Assembly (NCBI GenBank): GCA_020846775.1
Contig: JADLDG010000044.1
Coordinates: forward strand, 1 to 48,986
From: Nitrospirota bacterium
GTDB taxonomy: Bacteria; Nitrospirota; 9FT-COMBO-42-15; HDB-SIOI813
Length of the DNA stretch: 48,986 nucleotides
Reading direction: 5' to 3'
The notes below the pieces were generated by a model, which was given only the letters and a program-made list of their open reading frames with translations, was not told the DNA's origin and did no database searches. The translations under genes and the position numbers were made by a program. Below, in pieces: positions 44,041 to 48,986 of the stretch (within the stretch, counting starts at the first letter, position 1; each line of letters opens with the position of its first letter).

Positions 44041-45204
44041 ATGCGTCCTGTGAAAGACAGCATGACCTTATCAAACGTACTTAAAGACCGGATATTGTCA
44101 CGTGAGAAAATCCCATTCGCAGAGTTTATGGAAGTTGCCCTCTTTTATCCATCACTTGGTTACTATTCTTCTGAAAGGGTAAAGATTGGCAAGGCAGGAG
44201 ATTATTTCACTTCAACCTCAGTCCATCAGGTCTTTGGCGAGTTAATCTGCAAGCAGATTGAAGAGATGTGGCGCATTACCGGCAGTGCGAGTTTTTTCAT
44301 CGTTGAGATGGGGGCCGGTGATGGTACTCTATGCTTTGACATCCTGAATGCAGCAACGGAGAGGTATCCCTCTTTTTTTGAGATGCTCCAATATCTAATT
44401 ATTGAAGAGAGCGAGGGACTGAGAAAAGTACAGAAAGAACGTCTGAATAATGGAGGTTATTGTGAGGGTGATAAAGTAAGGTGGACCGATATCTCAGACC
44501 CCGTTTTCCATGACGGGCTTATAGGGTGTGTTCTATCTAATGAGCTTGTTGACGCCTTCCCGGTTCACATTGTTGAAAAGAGAGATGGTAAATTAAAAGA
44601 GGTATATGTAAGTATGACGGATGATGCCTTTACGGAAGTTCTCGATACATTATCGTCTCCTGAGATCGAAGGCTATTTTGACAGGTTGGGAATCGAACTT
44701 CAGGAAGGGCAGCGTGCAGAGGTGAATCTCAGGGCGATAGAATGGATGAAGTGGGTGGCAAGGTCATTGAATACCGGTTTTGCGATAACTATTGACTATG
44801 GTTATACTTCGGAAGAACTATATGCCCCTGAGCGCAGCAGGGGAACATTCCTCTGTTATTATAAACACCAGGTGGTGGAGGACCCCCTTATAAATATTGG
44901 TGAGCAGGACATGACGAGCCATGTTGATTTTACCACCTTAATGATGACTGGGGAAGGTTGCGGGCTGATGACTGCCGGTTTTACAGATCAGATGCATTTT
45001 TTGTTCGGCCTGGGGATTGGAAAAAGTATCGAAGAAATAAGTGAAAAGACATCTACCGAGACTGATGCCTTAAATGCAAGACTCCTGATAAAAAACCTGA
45101 TTATGCCCGGCAGGATGGGTAATGTGTTCAAGGTACTTGTTCAATATAAAGGGTTTGATACAGTGCCTGAATTAAGCGGTCTTAATAAGAATCCGTTTGC
45201 TTGA
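44041..45204 (+). CDS. MidA/NDUFAF7-like SAM-dependent methyltransferase (DUF185)
   Basis: The 387-residue protein has the family blocks FAEFMEVALFYPSLGYYS, GDYFTSTSVHQVFGELI, VEMGAGDGTLCFDIL (SAM site) and LSNELVDAFPVH. The mitochondrial homologue NDUFAF7 methylates an arginine of complex I subunit NDUFS2. The bacterial substrate is not established. No complex I genes are in the window. Confidence 0.88.
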   Translation: MRPVKDSMTLSNVLKDRILSREKIPFAEFMEVALFYPSLGYYSSERVKIGKAGDYFTSTSVHQVFGELICKQIEEMWRITGSASFFIVEMGAGDGTLCFDILNAATERYPSFFEMLQYLIIEESEGLRKVQKERLNNGGYCEGDKVRWTDISDPVFHDGLIGCVLSNELVDAFPVHIVEKRDGKLKEVYVSMTDDAFTEVLDTLSSPEIEGYFDRLGIELQEGQRAEVNLRAIEWMKWVARSLNTGFAITIDYGYTSEELYAPERSRGTFLCYYKHQVVEDPLINIGEQDMTSHVDFTTLMMTGEGCGLMTAGFTDQMHFLFGLGIGKSIEEISEKTSTETDALNARLLIKNLIMPGRMGNVFKVLVQYKGFDTVPELSGLNKNPFA

Positions 45205-45208
45205 AAGT

Positions 45209-45637
45209 TCACGGTATGACGCCTCCCTGTTCGATAGGGTAGTTCATTTTTTTATATTCAAGGATGCCGCCCATTATATTAAATACCTTTTTAAATCCAT
45301 TTTCAGCGAGTATCTCACTTGCTGCCTTACTCCTTCTTCCGGAGCGGCATATTACGTATACTTCTTTGTCCTCAAGTCCCTTGAGCTCAGTTATCCGCTT
45401 TTTTAATTCTGAAACCGGAATAAGCCTGTCAGTAGCAGGTACATGCATTTCGCGGTATTCATCCGGAGACCTGACATCGAGGAGAAAAATGCCATTATCG
45501 AGTTTCGATTTTTCATAAAATCCGGTGACAGTAATATCGTTATACTGTTTTGGACCTGCCAACACAAAATAATTGAAACCGTAAATAATTGACGTTAGCA
45601 CAATTATAACCGCTGCTATTTTAATTTTATAATCCAT
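45209..45637 (-). CDS. Membrane-anchored rhodanese-like protein
   Basis: The 142-residue protein has one N-terminal membrane helix (residues 5-26) and a rhodanese domain with the active cysteine C97 in VICRSGRRSK. The intact CRSGRR loop indicates sulfurtransferase activity, probably on the periplasmic side. LLDVRSPDEY starts the domain. It may handle persulfide sulfur like the DsrEFH-type trio, but it is 8 kb away. It is convergent with the methyltransferase gene, 4 nt apart. Confidence 0.9.
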   Translation of the reverse strand: MDYKIKIAAVIIVLTSIIYGFNYFVLAGPKQYNDITVTGFYEKSKLDNGIFLLDVRSPDEYREMHVPATDRLIPVSELKKRITELKGLEDKEVYVICRSGRRSKAASEILAENGFKKVFNIMGGILEYKKMNYPIEQGGVIP

Positions 45638-45719
45638 ACATATAGCATAATATATTATGCGCCTTCATGCAAACATTAAAGTTTAAAATGAGTGAAACTT
45701 CATTATCCAGATAAATTAC

Positions 45720-45748
45720 TTGATTTGTTGGTAATGCTCAGATAATAT
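45720..45748 (+). promoter_or_regulatory. Candidate promoter for the PilZ gene
   Basis: TTGATT (45720-45725), a 17-nt spacer and TAATAT (45743-45748) lie upstream of the ATG at 45782, giving a leader of about 27 nt. Confidence 0.45.
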
Positions 45749-45781
45749 GCTGTCCTGAAAGGTAGATTTACGGAAAATTAC

Positions 45782-46144
45782 ATGAGTGAGCAAGAGGAAC
45801 CACAATATCTGTTAGACAAAAGAAGATATTTAAGAGAGCCTATAATAGTATTTAAGGTGTCAGAAGACAGTCAACATCAGCCGCTCTTCGGTTATGCCAG
45901 AAATATAAGCAGGGGCGGATTCTTTGTCGCATCAATCAACCCTCGTGAACCGGGTCAAAGATTTAGTATCTCTTTTCAGATACCTGATGCAAACATCAAA
46001 GTCAGATGTCAATGCGAGGTTGTGTGGGCCAGAAAGTTCAGTGATTCTAATAAGAATGAACCGGGGTATGGGGTCAGGTTTACTGATATAGCTGAAGAGA
46101 TTGCAGAGGCTATTGACAACTGGGTATCAGAGCAGCGTAAGTGA
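45782..46144 (+). CDS. Single-domain PilZ protein, probable c-di-GMP receptor
   Basis: The 120-residue protein has both halves of the c-di-GMP site: R14-x3-R18 (KRRYLREP) and N41-x-S43-x2-G46 (NISRGGF). It is a stand-alone PilZ domain, a type that often controls pili, motility or polysaccharide synthesis through protein partners. Its last 18 nt overlap the 3' end of the convergent Kelch gene. Confidence 0.9.
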   Translation: MSEQEEPQYLLDKRRYLREPIIVFKVSEDSQHQPLFGYARNISRGGFFVASINPREPGQRFSISFQIPDANIKVRCQCEVVWARKFSDSNKNEPGYGVRFTDIAEEIAEAIDNWVSEQRK

Positions 46145-47047
46145 GCAGACCTCAGATACAGGTGTCTTGCCATCCGGCCCCCGCCCCCCCAGGAGATAGA
46201 TGGTATCATCTAAGGATGCTACGCTCATTACTATGCGTCCTTCATTCAACTGTTCAAGCTCTTCCCAGGCATCACTGCCTTGTTCAAAACATGCTGCACG
46301 ATTTTCTATCTTATTGTCGCTTTTTCCGCCAAAGACGAATACTCTGTTGTTAAGAGACAATGCCCCCAGGCCTGCAGCAGGCCAGGGAAGTCTCATCCCT
46401 GAATCTCTCCAGCTGTTTGAAACAGGATCATAAGATTCCATAAGGTCAAAATTCATGAATCCATCTTCTCTGAGGCCGGCGCCTCCCATGACCACTATTT
46501 CGTCATTGATTACTACTGATACATGGGCAAAACGGGGCTCAGGCATCGGGGCAAGTTTGTTCCACACCGCCTCTTCAGGTGAAAATGCCTCGCAGAAGGA
46601 GAACCCGGGGTCTGTCATAGGACCGCCACTTGTGGCATCAGGATGGTGGCCGCCTATCACATAGATCTGATTATTGTATACAACTGAGGCCGGATAATCA
46701 TGCGGCATGAGCATGTCCGGTCCACTTGTCCATGTGTCATTTTCAGGGTCATATATTTCAACTATCCTGAAAAACTGAAACCTTCCATCATGGAGTTTCA
46801 GGCCTCCCCCCATGACATATATTTTATTGTTAAGGACAGCGGCAACTGTGCCTGAGCGCACAGTCGGCATATCTTTTCCCCTGGACCATACATCAGTTTC
46901 CGGGTCGTATATCTCAGTGCTGCAGAGGCTGGTAAATCCATCACCGCCACCTCCAAAGACATATATCTTTTCTTTGTAAGATGCCGCAGCAAAATGAGAC
47001 CGTGCAGCGTGCATTGGAGACCTTTTAACCCAACCGGAATACTTCAC
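46127..47047 (-). CDS. Kelch-repeat beta-propeller protein
   Basis: The 306-residue protein has about six Kelch repeats of 45-55 residues, each with a GG doublet (YVFGGGGDG, YVMGGGLK, YVIGGHH, VVMGGAG, FVFGGKSD, YLLGGRGP) and a later Tyr-Asp-Pro-x-x-Asp-x-Trp. It forms a six-bladed propeller. No signal peptide or membrane segment is present, so it should be cytoplasmic. The ligand is unknown. It lies convergent with the PilZ gene with an 18-nt overlap. Confidence 0.92.
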   Translation of the reverse strand: MKYSGWVKRSPMHAARSHFAAASYKEKIYVFGGGGDGFTSLCSTEIYDPETDVWSRGKDMPTVRSGTVAAVLNNKIYVMGGGLKLHDGRFQFFRIVEIYDPENDTWTSGPDMLMPHDYPASVVYNNQIYVIGGHHPDATSGGPMTDPGFSFCEAFSPEEAVWNKLAPMPEPRFAHVSVVINDEIVVMGGAGLREDGFMNFDLMESYDPVSNSWRDSGMRLPWPAAGLGALSLNNRVFVFGGKSDNKIENRAACFEQGSDAWEELEQLNEGRIVMSVASLDDTIYLLGGRGPDGKTPVSEVCSLTLL

Positions 47048-47077
47048 TCTGAAAAAATATACCTCCCTGTTGATCTT

Positions 47078-47677
47078 TTATTGAATCGGTTTCCTGCCCC
47101 CGCCCATCACATCCTCTTTGCCTATCCTGACTTCACTGAAAGATTTAATCCCTGCATAATAGTCTGCTCCCAAATAGAGTGCAGGTGTAAGTTTTGAGAG
47201 ATTAGGCTGTTTGTTCTTTTTATCAAATGCCTTCTCCTTATAGTGAACTGCAAGGACTTCCCCAATAAAAAGATCATGATCCCCTAGTCTGTGTCGTTTC
47301 ACGATCCTGCACTCATATGCGGCATATGCATCTTTGAGTATGGGGGTCTTTATCTCTGACGAGGGAAGTGTTTTTATCCGGTAAGCAGAGAACTTGTCAA
47401 GTTCTCTGCCGGAGGTCCTTCCCAGAGCTGCTATCGTGCCTGCATTGTCAAACTCCAGAAAGTTGACAGTGAATTCGCCGCTCTTTTTCAACATTTGATA
47501 GGAGTATCTCTTTGGTGCTATAGACACTGCAAACAATGGAGGTTCAAAGGATACGGCAGAATACCATGCACAGGCAAGGGCATCTATGGAATCCCCTGCT
47601 TTCACTACGATTATTGCCGGCACGACCGGATAGAAATGATAAAATCCCGTTTTACTTATATCCTTCTCTGTCTTCAT
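47078..47677 (-). CDS. Flavin-reductase-like FMN-binding protein
   Basis: The 199-residue protein has the FMN split-barrel fold: YHFYPVVPAIIVVKAGDS, DALACAWYSAVSFEPPLFAV (flavin loop) and SGEFTVNFLE. The family includes flavin reductases and related FMN proteins. It probably binds FMN and acts in the cytoplasm. The partner oxygenase or reductase is unknown. It follows the yjbQ-like gene, with a 27-nt gap. Confidence 0.9.
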   Translation of the reverse strand: MKTEKDISKTGFYHFYPVVPAIIVVKAGDSIDALACAWYSAVSFEPPLFAVSIAPKRYSYQMLKKSGEFTVNFLEFDNAGTIAALGRTSGRELDKFSAYRIKTLPSSEIKTPILKDAYAAYECRIVKRHRLGDHDLFIGEVLAVHYKEKAFDKKNKQPNLSKLTPALYLGADYYAGIKSFSEVRIGKEDVMGGGRKPIQ

Positions 47678-47704
47678 TATTTCACCTCCCCGTGTTGAAA
47701 GTCC

Positions 47705-48124
47705 TTATTCTCCGATTATCTTGACTAATACCCTCTTTTTCCTCCGGCCATCGAATTCTCCGTAGAATATCTGTTCCCATGGTCCAAAATCAAGTTTACC
47801 ATTTGTGATAGCGACGACTACCTCACGCCCCATGAACTGCCTCTTGATATGAGCGTCTCCGTTGTCTTCACCTGTCCTGTTATGCCTGTAAAATGAAACA
47901 GGCTCGTTTGGGGCAAGGCGTTCGAGAAAGTCATCGTAATCCTGCAGTAATCCCTGTTCGTCGTCGTTAATGAATACACTTGCTGTAATGTGCATGGCAT
48001 TAACCAGGCAAAGTCCTTCGCTTACTCCACTCTTACGCAAGGCGTCTTTCACGTGAGTTGTGATATTGATATACGATCTCCGGGTCTTTATTTCAAACCA
48101 CAGCTCTTCCCGGTAGGATTTCAT
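47705..48124 (-). CDS. YjbQ / UPF0047-family protein
   Basis: The 139-residue protein matches Yjb[19 protein letters not shown], then the histidine-containing [20 protein letters not shown] and [19 protein letters not shown]. Family members have been described as secondary thiamine-phosphate synthases, but the true role is uncertain. It is full length. Confidence 0.93.
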   Translation of the reverse strand: MKSYREELWFEIKTRRSYINITTHVKDALRKSGVSEGLCLVNAMHITASVFINDDEQGLLQDYDDFLERLAPNEPVSFYRHNRTGEDNGDAHIKRQFMGREVVVAITNGKLDFGPWEQIFYGEFDGRRKKRVLVKIIGE

Positions 48125-48277
48125 TATACGTTCCCTGAAATTAATGAATATGTTTAGATGGATTAATAGTCGCCTTTCAATTTATATCATACATAGTATA
48201 TTTCTTCAAAGTGTATTTATCGTTAAACTTCCTTTAAGATGTAGTGCTTATCCCATGAATGAAGGTTAAGTTAACGT

Positions 48278-48986
48278 TTAACGCCCGGGTTTTTTTCCGG
48301 AACCATACCCTCTGGGACTTTCAAGAAGCACGAATTGCGGGTCAATATGTGCTTTTCGTTTTGCCACGCCGCGAAAGGAATTTTCCTCAACATCCTCATT
48401 ACCCCATTGGTCCCAACCTGAACGACGAAATCTGGCAAACAATTCAAGATACGGACCAGGTGAGCATGCTTCGATTAAGTTATAAATTTCATCTGGCTTC
48501 CTTGAGTGCTCACGTTTTCGAGTATACAATAAATTTACTTGCGTTCGTCCTGGTTGAAGTGTCCTCATACTTCCGCGCACACCAAAAAGAATCAGTTCGG
48601 TAACATTCCTAAAATAGAATCCAACGCCCCTGCCATCTGGACCTCCATCTTTACGTACCTTATACCACACCAGATTTGACTTGTACGTAAATCCCCATGC
48701 TTCCATCACCTTAAGACCTTCCTGCAATAAGGCATTTGGCACCCATAAATAACAGTGGGACTTTGCCGCAGCGAGTTTGGACACAGGAAGCTCCATGATC
48801 TCTTTCAGCTCCATTGTTTGGTATCTGAGAAGCCTCTTATGCTCCGGAGCCATTTTCCCTGTTCTATTTTGGAATTGCCAGGGTGGATCAGCCAATATGG
48901 TCGAATAAATACCTTGAGCTTTAACAAGTAAATCTTCTGAAGGGTTAACCTGTGTTATGTTATACACTTTGCCCACAGCCTGCGCC
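48278..48986 (-). CDS. MT-A70-family adenine methyltransferase (possibly 5' partial)
   Basis: From a GTG at 48976 the protein has 232 residues, but the frame stays open to the window edge, so translation may begin outside. The catalytic D30-P-P-W33 motif of N6-adenine methyltransferases is present (LADPPWQFQN). Later KSHCYLWVPNALL and SNLVWYKVRKDG complete the Rossmann-type core, and LELFARFRRSGWDQWGNE is the usual end. It should methylate adenine in DNA or RNA. No restriction enzyme is visible to its left, so it may be an orphan or part of an island beyond the window. Confidence 0.88.
   Translation of the reverse strand, partial: AQAVGKVYNITQVNPSEDLLVKAQGIYSTILADPPWQFQNRTGKMAPEHKRLLRYQTMELKEIMELPVSKLAAAKSHCYLWVPNALLQEGLKVMEAWGFTYKSNLVWYKVRKDGGPDGRGVGFYFRNVTELILFGVRGSMRTLQPGRTQVNLLYTRKREHSRKPDEIYNLIEACSPGPYLELFARFRRSGWDQWGNEDVEENSFRGVAKRKAHIDPQFVLLESPRGYGSGKKPGR

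Overview
The window looks like chromosomal DNA of a Gram-negative, respiring, probably anaerobic or facultative bacterium. Support comes from outer-membrane beta-barrels, periplasmic c-type cytochromes, RND efflux, a LolA-like protein and a phosphate porin. Base composition is moderate to AT-rich. The mix of multihaem cytochromes, a DsrEFH-type trio, PflX-type radical SAM protein, YkgJ and NAD-dependent ligase would fit Nitrospirota, Desulfobacterota or a related lineage. There is no rRNA in the window, so the phylum is inference only. I saw no tRNA, rRNA or CRISPR array.

Layout. (1) 1-4634: a repeat-built multihaem cytochrome c cut by the window edge, an outer-membrane beta-barrel, a membrane-anchored ferredoxin/FAD oxidoreductase with odd Fe-S motifs, and a PflX-like radical SAM protein. 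The first three could form an electron-export module. (2) 4669-16791: a copper/silver region. A YtkA-like secreted protein, a CopB-type P1B ATPase and a double-YHS protein read rightward. A CusCBA efflux operon reads leftward. Both ends carry nearly the same promoter, with a 19-bp palindrome filling the -35/-10 spacer, so one unknown regulator probably controls both blocks. A beta-CASP nuclease, a GGQ release-factor-like protein and a BrkB-type membrane protein lie between. (3) 16866-20981: a decaying accessory island. It holds a headless AAA ATPase, a frameshifted gene of unknown function, an Nmad3-like gene, a mntA tail, a hepT with a nonsense codon, an intact Fic protein and a WYL-type HTH remnant. 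(4) 21070-26611: a GT51 peptidoglycan glycosyltransferase, a LolA-like protein, a Cache-HAMP-GAF sensor without an output domain, a YkgJ protein and a DUF2156 protein that carries a REP-like insert. (5) 26663-33096: two divergent XRE regulators, then the leftward phosphate operon porin-pstS-pstC-pstA-pstB-phoU. (6) 33425-37709: methylglyoxal synthase, a di-haem peroxidase divergent from a DUF3365 monohaem protein, a DUF167 protein, a DsrE/F/H-like trio and a PmtA-like methyltransferase. (7) 37711-43995: small heat-shock protein, Lon, LigA, a bacterial eRF1-like (baeRF/Vms1-type) protein and a 30-residue membrane peptide. (8) 44041-48976: MidA-like methyltransferase, rhodanese, PilZ, Kelch, flavin reductase, YjbQ and an MT-A70 methyltransferase at the right edge.

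Most interesting: the shared copper operator, three promoters placed so close to start codons that the mRNAs should be leaderless or nearly so, the recently duplicated 135-bp cytochrome modules, the substituted second cysteine in both ferredoxin motifs, and the REP-like sequence inside an open reading frame. All functions are read from sequence motifs; no database search was possible.
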